Below are positions 7,487-12,913 of a stretch of 12,913 bases of DNA, in pieces. Position 1 is the stretch's first letter; each line of letters begins with the position of its first letter. The position numbers were made by a program, and so were the translations under genes. A model generated the notes under the pieces. The model made no database searches and was not told where the DNA came from. It saw only the letters and a program-made list of their open reading frames with translations. The stretch covers positions 26,611 to 39,523 of the forward strand of contig VAYJ01000023.1 in the NCBI GenBank assembly GCA_005888465.1, written 5' to 3'. This DNA is from Actinomycetota bacterium (lineage in GTDB: Bacteria; Actinomycetota; UBA4738).

Positions 7487-7513
7487 CTATCGGGTGATAG
7501 CCGAGCCGTCCTT
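7487..7513 (-). promoter_or_regulatory. Candidate promoter of the GGDEF/EAL gene (AAGGAC-N13-CCCGATAG)
   Basis: On the minus strand AAGGAC (7513-7508) is followed after 13 bases by CCCGATAG (7494-7487), then 7 bases, then the ATG at 7479. The same arrangement occurs on the plus strand for the divergent gene. The motif CTATC-GGGT-GATAG at 7487-7500 is also a perfect 5-base inverted repeat that overlaps the -10 position and could bind a regulator. Which sigma factor would use it is unknown. Confidence 0.4.
7491..7502 (-). repeat. 12-mer GGCTATCACCCG, copy 2, in the GGDEF-EAL/PLP divergent region
   Basis: This is the reverse-strand copy of the 12 bases at 983-994. It lies 11 bases upstream of the GGDEF/EAL ATG and overlaps its candidate -10 element. 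It is a candidate shared operator linking polyphosphate, acyl-CoA and c-di-GMP genes; function unproven. Confidence 0.45.
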
Positions 7514-7534
7514 AGGGCTGAGTTCGCACTGGTA

Positions 7535-7561
7535 AAGGACCGATCCCCCGGGCCCGATAGT
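7535..7561 (+). promoter_or_regulatory. Candidate promoter of the PLP-enzyme gene (AAGGAC-N12-CCCGATAGT)
   Basis: AAGGAC (7535-7540), 12 bases, CCCGATAG (7553-7560), 7 bases, ATG (7568). It mirrors the element on the other strand almost exactly. GATAGT ends only 6 bases before the ATG and no Shine-Dalgarno sequence is present, so a leaderless transcript is expected. The preceding TAAAGG together with CCCGATAG loosely resembles a sigma-28-type promoter (TAAA / GCCGATAA), but the match is partial. Confidence 0.4.
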
Positions 7562-7567
7562 TGCAGC

Positions 7568-8835
7568 ATGACTCCCGCTGCCAAGCCGGGCCGTCCTGCC
7601 TATGGGCTCGGCAGGCCCCATCGCCGGGCCGAGGACCGCTGGCTCGAGCGCTGGCTCGAGACGACCTCGGACCTCGCTCGCCTGCAGTACTCGCATCCCA
7701 TGGTCGACGCGGTGATCGACGAGATCGACGGGCGCATGATCCGGATCGGCGAGCATTGGCTGGCGGACTTCGCGTCGTGCAATTACCTCGGGCTGGATCT
7801 GGACAGGAGTGTCATCGAGGCGATCCCCGGGTACCTGGACCAGTGGGGGACGCATCCGAGCTGGAGCTCGTCGGTGCAGAGGACACGCTCGCACTGCCGA
7901 CGATCACGCTCATCCACATGACCGTCATTCCCATCCTCGCAGGGAGCGGGACCATCTTCCTGGACGGCCGGGCTCACAAGACGATCTACGACGGCTGCTC
8001 TGTCGCCCGCGGGCACGGCGCCACCGTGTTTCGGTTCACGCACGCGGATCCCGAGCACCTCGAGCGCCTGTTGCAGGCCGACACCGAGCCACCCCGACTG
8101 ATCTGCATGGACGGCGTGAACAGCATGACGGGAAACGCTCCCGACGTCGCCACCTTCGCCCGGCTCGCGCGCGAGCACGACGCGCTGCTGTACGTCGACG
8201 ACGCGCATGGGTTCGGCGTGATCGGTGAGCGCGGCCCCGGCGAGCTCTGTGACTACGGGATGCGCGGCAACAGCATCGTGCGCCACGTCGGGGAGACCTA
8301 CGAGAACATCGTGCTCGTCGCGGGTCTCTCGAAGGCCTACTCGTCGCTCCTCGCCTTCGTCGCCGGGCCCACCGAGCTCAAGCAGATTCTGAAGACTGCG
8401 GCGCCGCCGTATCTCTACTCCGGGCCGTCTCCGATCGCCTCGCTGGCGACGGCCCTGGAGGGGCTGCGGGTCAACAGGGAGCGGGGCGACGAGCTTCGCC
8501 TTCGGATGCACCGCATGGCCCGCCGGGTCCTGGGCGGCCTGGCGGAGCTCGGCATCGTCACGCCGAACACCTCGGGCTACCCCATCATCGAGGTGCCGCT
8601 GCACGACCCCGACGACATCGACGAGGTCGGCCGCTACCTGTTCGATCACGGCATCTACGCGACGATGGCGGCCTACCCGCTCGTGCCCAAGCACGAGGTC
8701 GGGTTCCGTCTGCAGGTCACCGCGTCGAACACCGACGAGCAGGTGAGCCACCTGCTCCTGACGCTGAACGGGCTCGCGGAGCGGTTCCAGATGCGTCCGG
8801 CGGCGCACGCCACGCTCGCGCGGCACACCGGCTGA
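7568..8835 (+). pseudogene. PLP-dependent alpha-oxoamine synthase/aminotransferase-family gene, frameshifted
   Basis: The family includes 8-amino-7-oxononanoate synthase, glycine C-acetyltransferase and CqsA-type autoinducer synthases, which condense an amino acid with an acyl-CoA. The N-terminal part (7568-7921, 117 codons) reads ADFASCNYLGLDLD and GTHPSWS, then loses sense. The rest continues in a second frame from about 7858 to 8835: LVGAEDTLALP, MDGVNSMTG, YVDDAHGFGVIGE (DDAHG codons at 8197-8211) and GLSKAYSS, whose lysine codon at 8332 is the expected PLP Schiff-base lysine. At the join, GAGCTGGAGC (7858-7867) encodes the end of HPSWS in one frame and ELEL in the other. Roughly 15-20 family residues between these points are absent, so bases have been lost with a net frameshift. 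Either the gene is a recent pseudogene or the assembly collapsed here. Outside the join the codons look normal and conserved, implying a functional parent. An MFS transporter follows at 14 bases. Confidence 0.85.
7858..7867 (+). other. Deletion junction microhomology GAGCTGGAGC
   Basis: These ten bases are read as (P)-S-W-S in the upstream frame and as E-L-E in the downstream frame. Both readings make family sense on either side of the break. This is what remains when the segment between two identical short repeats is lost together with one repeat copy. The lost copy is inferred, not seen. Confidence 0.6.
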
Positions 8836-8849
8836 ACGGCGGCCCCGCG

Positions 8850-10133
8850 GTGCGGCGTCCTGCTCGCATCCGCATGATTCGGCCTCTCGGCCTGCGCGAC
8901 TTCCGGTTCCTCTGGGCGGGCATGACGGTCTCGCTCGTCGGCGACGGCGCGTTCCTCGTGGCCCTCGCCTGGCAGGTGTACGAGCTTTCGAACGCCCCGG
9001 CGGCGCTCTCGATCGTCGGCGTCGCGGCGTCGCTCCCGCACGTCCTGTTCCTGGCACTCGGCGGGGTGACGAGCGACCGGCTCGACCGGCGAAGGGTCAT
9101 GGTGGCGGCTGACTGCGTCCGAGGTCTGGTGCTGGCTGCCATGGGAGCCCTCGCGCTGGCCGGCACGATCCGGCTCTGGCACGTCGTTCTGCTCACCGCC
9201 GTCTACGGTGGCGCGACGGCCTTCTTCGGCCCCGCGTTCGACGCGATCGTGCCCGCGCTCGTGCCGGGGGAACTCCTCGCCGAGGCGAACGCGCTCGACC
9301 AGTTCGTCCGGCCGGCGACCTTCCGCCTGGCCGGCCCGGCGATCGCCGGCTGGGTCATCGCGCTCGGCGGCACGGGGAGCGCGTTCCTGTTCGATGCGGC
9401 GACGTTCGCCGTCTCGGCCGTCTGCGTCCTGCTCATGCGGGCGCGGCCAGGGCTCCACGCGTCCGAGGAGGGCGCGAGCGCGCTCGAGGAAGTTCGCGAG
9501 GGCTTCCGGTTCGTGCGGTCGCGTGTCTGGCTCTGGGGCACGTTCGCCGCCGCCGCGATCGCCTACCTGCTGTTCATGGGACCCACGGAAGTGCTGCTGC
9601 CGTACGTGGTCAAGCATCAGCTGGGCGGCGGACCGGCGGCGCTCGGGTTCGTGTTCGCGATGGGGGGCCTGGGCGCGATCGCCGGTGCGCTCGTCATGGG
9701 GCAGCGCGGGCTCCCCCGGCGACACATCACGTTCATGTATGTCACCTGGACCCTCGCCACCCTCGCCGTCGCGGGCTACGGCCTCGCCCGGTTCACCTGG
9801 CAGGCGATGGCGGCCGGGTTCGTCTTCAACGGTCTCGAGACGGCCGGCACGGTCGTGTGGGCGACGACGAAGCACCGCCTGGTGCCGAGCGCGTTCCTCG
9901 GCCGCGTGTCCAGCTTCGATTGGATGATCTCGATCGGGCTGGTCCCGATCTCGTTCGCGATCACGGGGCCCGTCGCCGCGGCGATCGGGGCGCGGGCGAC
10001 GCTCGTGGGCGCGGGGGTGCTCGGGGCCGCCGTCACGCTCGCGGCGTTGTTCCTCCCGGGAATGCGGCGGATCGAGGAGGAGGGCCTGCTGTTCGCTCCC
10101 GACGCCCCGTTGGTTGCGGTCGGACCCGGCTAA
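8850..10133 (+). CDS. MFS transporter, DHA3/MFS_3-type efflux
   Basis: A 427-residue integral membrane protein with about twelve hydrophobic segments, consistent with a proton-driven exporter of the drug/siderophore (enterobactin exporter/macrolide efflux-like) branch. The first helices follow LGLRDFRFLWAGMTVSLVGD (13-32). The loop between helices 2 and 3 carries the MFS motif A variant GGVTSDRLDRRR (71-82). A cytoplasmic central loop follows MRARPGLHASEEG. The GTG at 8850 gives the start; an in-frame ATG at 8874 (MIRPLGLRDF) is an equally reasonable start, and neither has a clear Shine-Dalgarno sequence. It begins 14 bases after the broken PLP gene and is probably co-transcribed with it, so it may export that enzyme's product (inference). 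It converges on the kinase gene with two bases between the stop codons. The substrate is unknown. Confidence 0.88.
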   Translation: MRRPARIRMIRPLGLRDFRFLWAGMTVSLVGDGAFLVALAWQVYELSNAPAALSIVGVAASLPHVLFLALGGVTSDRLDRRRVMVAADCVRGLVLAAMGALALAGTIRLWHVVLLTAVYGGATAFFGPAFDAIVPALVPGELLAEANALDQFVRPATFRLAGPAIAGWVIALGGTGSAFLFDAATFAVSAVCVLLMRARPGLHASEEGASALEEVREGFRFVRSRVWLWGTFAAAAIAYLLFMGPTEVLLPYVVKHQLGGGPAALGFVFAMGGLGAIAGALVMGQRGLPRRHITFMYVTWTLATLAVAGYGLARFTWQAMAAGFVFNGLETAGTVVWATTKHRLVPSAFLGRVSSFDWMISIGLVPISFAITGPVAAAIGARATLVGAGVLGAAVTLAALFLPGMRRIEEEGLLFAPDAPLVAVGPG

Positions 10134-10135
10134 CA

Positions 10136-11230
10136 CTACCTGGTACGGAAGCGCGCCTCGGCGACCGTGGCGCCGTCGATCTCGCGGATAGAGAGCCCGC
10201 CGTCGCAGGCCTGGCACAGGCGCGACGCGAGGAACAGCCCGAGCCCGAACCCACCGTGCGGCCGGGTCGAGGACATGTCCTCTTGGAAGAAGGCGGAGAA
10301 GTCGTCCGCGGCCGGTGCCCAACCGCCGCGATCGGTGACCGTCAGGGTGGCGTCGACGCCGCGGCGCCCCACCGAAACCTCGACCGGCCGGCGCCCATGG
10401 CGCACGGCGTTCGACAGGAGCTCGAAGGCGACCCGCTCGACGTAGCGGAAGGGCACGCCCTGCCACTCCTCGTCGTCGAGGTTGGACACGTCCGGCTCGG
10501 CGCCCACGCGTTTGACGGCGCTCTCGAGCGCCTCCTTCGGGTTCGTGGCGCCCTCGGCCGAGGGGACGTTCGCGACGAGCTCCAGGCCCTCGACCAGGAA
10601 CTCCAGCTCGCCCGTCCGGCGCAAGGCGCTCTCCACGATCGAGCTCTCTTCGGTCCCGCTGCCGTTCTTCTGCAGCATGCGAAGGGCCCCGGAGATCACC
10701 GTGAGCGGCGTGCGCAGCTCGTGGGAAAGAACCTGGACGAACTCCGTGCGCGCGCGGGCAAGCCGTTCGACCTGCTCGCGCCGGCCGCGCTCCTCCTCGA
10801 GGAGGCGCCGGAGATCCTCGACGGCAGCGGGGAGGACCCGCTGGTCCAGCTCCGGCTCGCCGGTCGCCGCCCGCCGGATCGCGCCGTAGAGCTCCTCGAT
10901 CGTGCCGCCCTTGACGACGTAGCCGATCGCTCCGGCGGTGAGCATGTCCCGGACGGTGGCCGGGTCGTCGGACCAGGTGAGCGCCACGATCCGGGTGGCG
11001 GGGTGCTCGGTCAGGATGGTCCGGGCGGCCTTCACGCCGTCGCCGTCCGGCATGCGCACGTCCATGAGGACGACGTCGGGGAAGAACTCGCTTGCCCGGG
11101 AAATGGCCTCCCGGCCGGTTCCGGCCTCGGCGACCACGTCGATGCCACCCTCGAGCGAGAGCGCCTCGCGCAGCATCGTGCGCGTGCTCGGAGAGTCGTC
11201 CACCACCATCACGCGGACCGATTCGTTCAT
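10136..11230 (-). CDS. Receiver-histidine kinase protein (N-terminal REC, HisKA, HATPase)
   Basis: A 364-residue cytoplasmic signalling protein with the receiver first. REC spans about 5-122, with acidic pair Asp11-Asp12, phospho-acceptor Asp57 in LMDVRMPDGDG, switch residue Thr85 and Lys107. A helical linker (about 137-162) with many Glu/Arg leads to HisKA, where His170 lies in SHELRTPLT. The ATPase domain follows with the N box in ELLSNAVRHG, a degenerate G1 box (DRGGW) and a good G2 box (GGFGLGLFLA). No membrane segment or separate sensor domain is visible, so the input is probably phosphorylation of Asp57 by another kinase. No DNA-binding output domain is present. The ATG at 11230 follows a TACCCT box by 6 bases. 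No partner kinase or regulator gene is adjacent in the window. Confidence 0.9.
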   Translation of the reverse strand: MNESVRVMVVDDSPSTRTMLREALSLEGGIDVVAEAGTGREAISRASEFFPDVVLMDVRMPDGDGVKAARTILTEHPATRIVALTWSDDPATVRDMLTAGAIGYVVKGGTIEELYGAIRRAATGEPELDQRVLPAAVEDLRRLLEEERGRREQVERLARARTEFVQVLSHELRTPLTVISGALRMLQKNGSGTEESSIVESALRRTGELEFLVEGLELVANVPSAEGATNPKEALESAVKRVGAEPDVSNLDDEEWQGVPFRYVERVAFELLSNAVRHGRRPVEVSVGRRGVDATLTVTDRGGWAPAADDFSAFFQEDMSSTRPHGGFGLGLFLASRLCQACDGGLSIREIDGATVAEARFRTR

Positions 11231-11236
11231 CTCTGT

Positions 11237-11242
11237 AGGGTA
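11237..11242 (-). promoter_or_regulatory. Candidate -10 box TACCCT for the receiver-kinase gene
   Basis: On the minus strand TACCCT ends 6 bases before the ATG at 11230 and fits TANNNT. No Shine-Dalgarno sequence is present. This would give a leaderless transcript. Confidence 0.4.
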
Positions 11243-11280
11243 ATCGTCGGCCGGTGCCTCCCAGGACCTTTAGCCCTCCC

Positions 11281-11286
11281 TAGAAT
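11281..11286 (+). promoter_or_regulatory. Candidate -10 box TAGAAT for the uracil-DNA glycosylase gene
   Basis: TAGAAT differs from TATAAT by one base and ends 8 bases before the ATG at 11295. No ribosome binding site is seen between them. It is the best -10 match in the window, again positioned for a leaderless mRNA. Confidence 0.5.
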
Positions 11287-11294
11287 CCGCTCCG

Positions 11295-11984
11295 ATGGGT
11301 CCCCCGAGCGGGCTCGCGGCCCTGTCCCACGAGATCACGGCCTGCCGTCGCTGCCCGAGGCTGGTCGAGTGGCGCGAGCGGGTGGCCGGGGAGAAGCGAG
11401 CCGCGTTCGCCGGCGAGACCTACTGGGGCCGCCCGGTCCCGGGCTTCGGCGATCCTCGGGCGAGGATCCTGGTGGTCGGGCTCGCGCCGGCCGCCCACGG
11501 AGGGAACCGCACCGGGCGGATCTTCACGGGCGACCGGTCCGGCGACTTCCTCTTCGCGGCCCTGCATCGCGCGGCGCTCGCGAACCAGCCGACGTCGGTG
11601 TCCCGCGATGACGGGCTTCGGCTCCGCGGCGTCTACGTGGTCGCGGTGAACCGGTGCTGTCCTCCCGGGAACCGGCCCACGCCGCTCGAGCGCGACACGT
11701 GCCTGCCGTTCCTGGCGCGGGAGGTGGAGCTCCTGGACGGCCTGCGCGTCATGGTCCCGCTGGGCGCCTTCGCCTGGGACGGGGTCCTGCGCGCTCTGTC
11801 GATCCTCGGACATGCCGCCGGATCGCCACGGCCGGCCTTCGGCCACGGAGTGGAGGCGACGATCGGGCCCTTCCATCTGGTCGGCGCGTTCCATCCTAGC
11901 CAGCAGAACACGTTCACGGGCAAGCTCACGCCGTCGATGCTGGACGACGTGGTGCAGCGCGCGGTCGCGCTCTCAGCGGCATAG
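11295..11984 (+). CDS. Family 5 uracil-DNA glycosylase (UDGb type)
   Basis: This 229-residue base-excision repair enzyme would remove uracil, and in this family often hypoxanthine or xanthine, from DNA. The motif GLAPAAHGGNRTGRIFTGD (62-80) is characteristic. Its first part is GLAPA, lacking the catalytic Asp/Asn that families 1 and 4 carry there, which defines family 5. The second motif is HPSQQN (200-205). Four cysteines suited to a 4Fe-4S cluster are at 17, 20, 121 or 122, and 136. The length is normal. The ATG follows a TAGAAT box. The gene is divergent from the receiver-kinase gene, and an ABC exporter gene starts 31 bases after its stop with its own candidate promoter. High-GC organisms with frequent cytosine deamination often carry several UDG families; only this one lies in the window. 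Confidence 0.93.
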   Translation: MGPPSGLAALSHEITACRRCPRLVEWRERVAGEKRAAFAGETYWGRPVPGFGDPRARILVVGLAPAAHGGNRTGRIFTGDRSGDFLFAALHRAALANQPTSVSRDDGLRLRGVYVVAVNRCCPPGNRPTPLERDTCLPFLAREVELLDGLRVMVPLGAFAWDGVLRALSILGHAAGSPRPAFGHGVEATIGPFHLVGAFHPSQQNTFTGKLTPSMLDDVVQRAVALSAA

Positions 11985-12003
11985 GCATTCCTTCAGGCCG
12001 CCG

Positions 12004-12009
12004 TATCCT
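12004..12009 (+). promoter_or_regulatory. Candidate -10 box TATCCT for the ABC exporter gene
   Basis: TATCCT fits TANNNT and ends 6 bases before the ATG at 12016. The short 31-base gap after the preceding stop has no Shine-Dalgarno sequence at the right spacing, so separate leaderless initiation is plausible. No clear -35 is visible. Confidence 0.4.
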
Positions 12010-12015
12010 GGCCTC

Positions 12016-12913
12016 ATGCGCCGAGGCGGCCACTGGCCGGTCACCGTTCCGGACCCCGAAGCGGGTCCGATCAAGCGATCGACCGTTCGCCGGGTCGTGG
12101 CGTCGTTCAGGCCCTACCGCAGGAAGGTGTCGGTGGTGGCGGGCTTGATCGTCATCACCTCGGCGATCGGCGTGGTGAACCCGCTTTTGATCGCCAAAGT
12201 CTTCGACACGGCGCTGTTCCCACACCGGGGATCGCGGTTCCTGCCGCCGAATCTGCACCGTCTGTACTGGTTGGTCGGGCTGATGGTGGCCATTCCCATC
12301 GTGTCCGGCCTGATCGGGATCTGGCAGACCTACCTCGCGAACAACGTCGGCCAGCGCGTCATGCAGGACTTCCGAAACGCCCTCTACAACGACGTCGGGG
12401 GCGTCCAGACCGTGGTGACGGACACGGCCTCGAGCATCCTGTCGAACGTCGTCATCCTGCTCAGCACCCTGATCGCGATGCTGCTGCTCTCCTGGCAGCT
12501 CACGGTGCTCTCGCTCTTCCTCATGCCGCTCTTCCTGTGGCTGACGCGCCGCGTGGGCAAGGCTCGACAGGAGGTCGCGCGGCGCACGCAGCAGTCGATG
12601 GCCGAGATCAGCGCGATCACCGAGGAGACGCTCTCGGTCTCCGGCATCCTGCTCTCGAAGGCGTTCGCGCGCCAGCGCCATGAGATCGAACGCTTCCGCT
12701 CCGAGAGCGGGCGCCTCGCCGAGCTGGAGATCCGCCAGCAGATGATCGGGCGGTCGTTCTTCGCCGTCGTGCAGATCTTCTTCTCGATCACGCCGGCGCT
12801 CGTGTACCTGGTGGCCGGCGTCGTGATCGCGCATCAGCCCGTCGGGGAGCTCACGATCCAGGCCGGGACGATCGTCGCGTTCACGACCCTGCAGAGCAGG
12901 CTCTTCTTCCCGA
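12016..12913 (+). CDS. ABC exporter, fused permease-ATPase type, N-terminal part (3' end outside window)
   Basis: The 299 visible codons begin MRRGGHWPVTVP and encode the membrane half of a type IV ABC exporter (MsbA/LmrA-like). Helices are visible at about 38-60, 83-104, 143-160 and 164-176 and again near 253-274. The conserved cytoplasmic stretches GQRVMQDFRNALY (112-124), NDVGGVQTVVTDTASSIL (125-142) and ITEETLSVSGILLSKAFARQ are present. The nucleotide-binding domain lies beyond the window. Anomaly: family members have some 20-25 residues between RNALY and NDVGG, with a phenylalanine pair and TGE.xSR, forming the first intracellular loop and coupling helix. Here the two blocks touch at Tyr124-Asn125 (about 12385-12390) with the frame kept. 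This looks like an in-frame loss of about 70 bases, either real or an assembly collapse. The substrate is unknown. Confidence 0.85.
   Translation, partial: MRRGGHWPVTVPDPEAGPIKRSTVRRVVASFRPYRRKVSVVAGLIVITSAIGVVNPLLIAKVFDTALFPHRGSRFLPPNLHRLYWLVGLMVAIPIVSGLIGIWQTYLANNVGQRVMQDFRNALYNDVGGVQTVVTDTASSILSNVVILLSTLIAMLLLSWQLTVLSLFLMPLFLWLTRRVGKARQEVARRTQQSMAEISAITEETLSVSGILLSKAFARQRHEIERFRSESGRLAELEIRQQMIGRSFFAVVQIFFSITPALVYLVAGVVIAHQPVGELTIQAGTIVAFTTLQSRLFFP

Noticed and set aside
7480..7584. Earlier ATG (7584) as start of the GGDEF/EAL protein
   Set aside because: It would overlap the divergent PLP gene and add 35 polar residues before the membrane domain. ATG 7479 directly precedes the first membrane helix and follows the candidate promoter.
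7918..8835. The downstream part of the PLP gene as an independent gene starting at ATG 7918
   Set aside because: The ATGA overlap is suggestive, but the frame is meaningful upstream of this ATG back to 7858, and the protein would lack the N-terminal part of the fold. A broken single gene explains it better.
8673..10466. Minus-strand open frame of 597 codons opposite the MFS gene
   Set aside because: Low-complexity Arg/Glu/Pro-rich sequence. The plus-strand MFS frame has regular membrane segments and motif A.

Overview
The window is strongly GC-rich, uses GTG as well as ATG starts, is densely packed, and codes on both strands. The gene content (a mycothiol-dependent maleylpyruvate isomerase-type protein, a family 5 uracil-DNA glycosylase, a CitE/malyl-CoA lyase-like enzyme, a membrane GGDEF/EAL protein) and short TANNNT boxes placed directly before start codons suggest an uncultured actinobacterium-like organism. 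A high-GC Chloroflexota relative cannot be excluded from sequence alone. No tRNA, rRNA, CRISPR array, insertion sequence or phage gene was seen, and no gene-free stretch exceeds about 90 bases.

Layout. Bases 1-942 (minus strand) hold the first 314 codons of polyphosphate kinase ppk1, cut by the window edge. Divergent from it is a tight four-gene plus-strand operon, 1022-4310: an HpcH/HpaI-family acyl-CoA lyase, an acyl-CoA dehydrogenase, a DinB/maleylpyruvate isomerase-type protein and a MaoC hydratase. Dehydrogenase, hydratase and lyase would make a plausible oxidise-hydrate-cleave route for a branched C5 or similar acyl-CoA (for example methylsuccinyl-, mesaconyl- or itaconyl-CoA). Convergent with it is a 1053-residue membrane GGDEF/EAL protein (4318-7479, minus).

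Divergent from the GGDEF/EAL gene is a PLP-dependent alpha-oxoamine synthase/aminotransferase-family gene (7568-8835). It is broken by a frameshift, apparently from a deletion at a 10-base microhomology. An MFS transporter (8850-10133) follows after 14 bases. A receiver-histidine kinase protein (10136-11230, minus) faces it tail to tail. A family 5 uracil-DNA glycosylase (11295-11984) and the start of an ABC exporter (12016 to the edge) close the window. The ABC protein also appears to lack an internal block, in frame, covering the first cytoplasmic coupling loop.

The most notable non-coding observations are: (i) a near-uniform arrangement in which the first gene of most transcription units has a -10-like hexamer 6-9 bases before its start codon, as expected for leaderless mRNAs; (ii) two outward-facing copies of AAGGAC-N12/13-CCCGATAG-N7-ATG in the 7480-7567 divergent region; and (iii) a 12-mer (GGCTATCACCCG) shared by the two divergent intergenic regions that control ppk1/lyase and GGDEF-EAL/PLP enzyme. 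All functional statements rest on motif recognition from the translated sequence; no database search was run.
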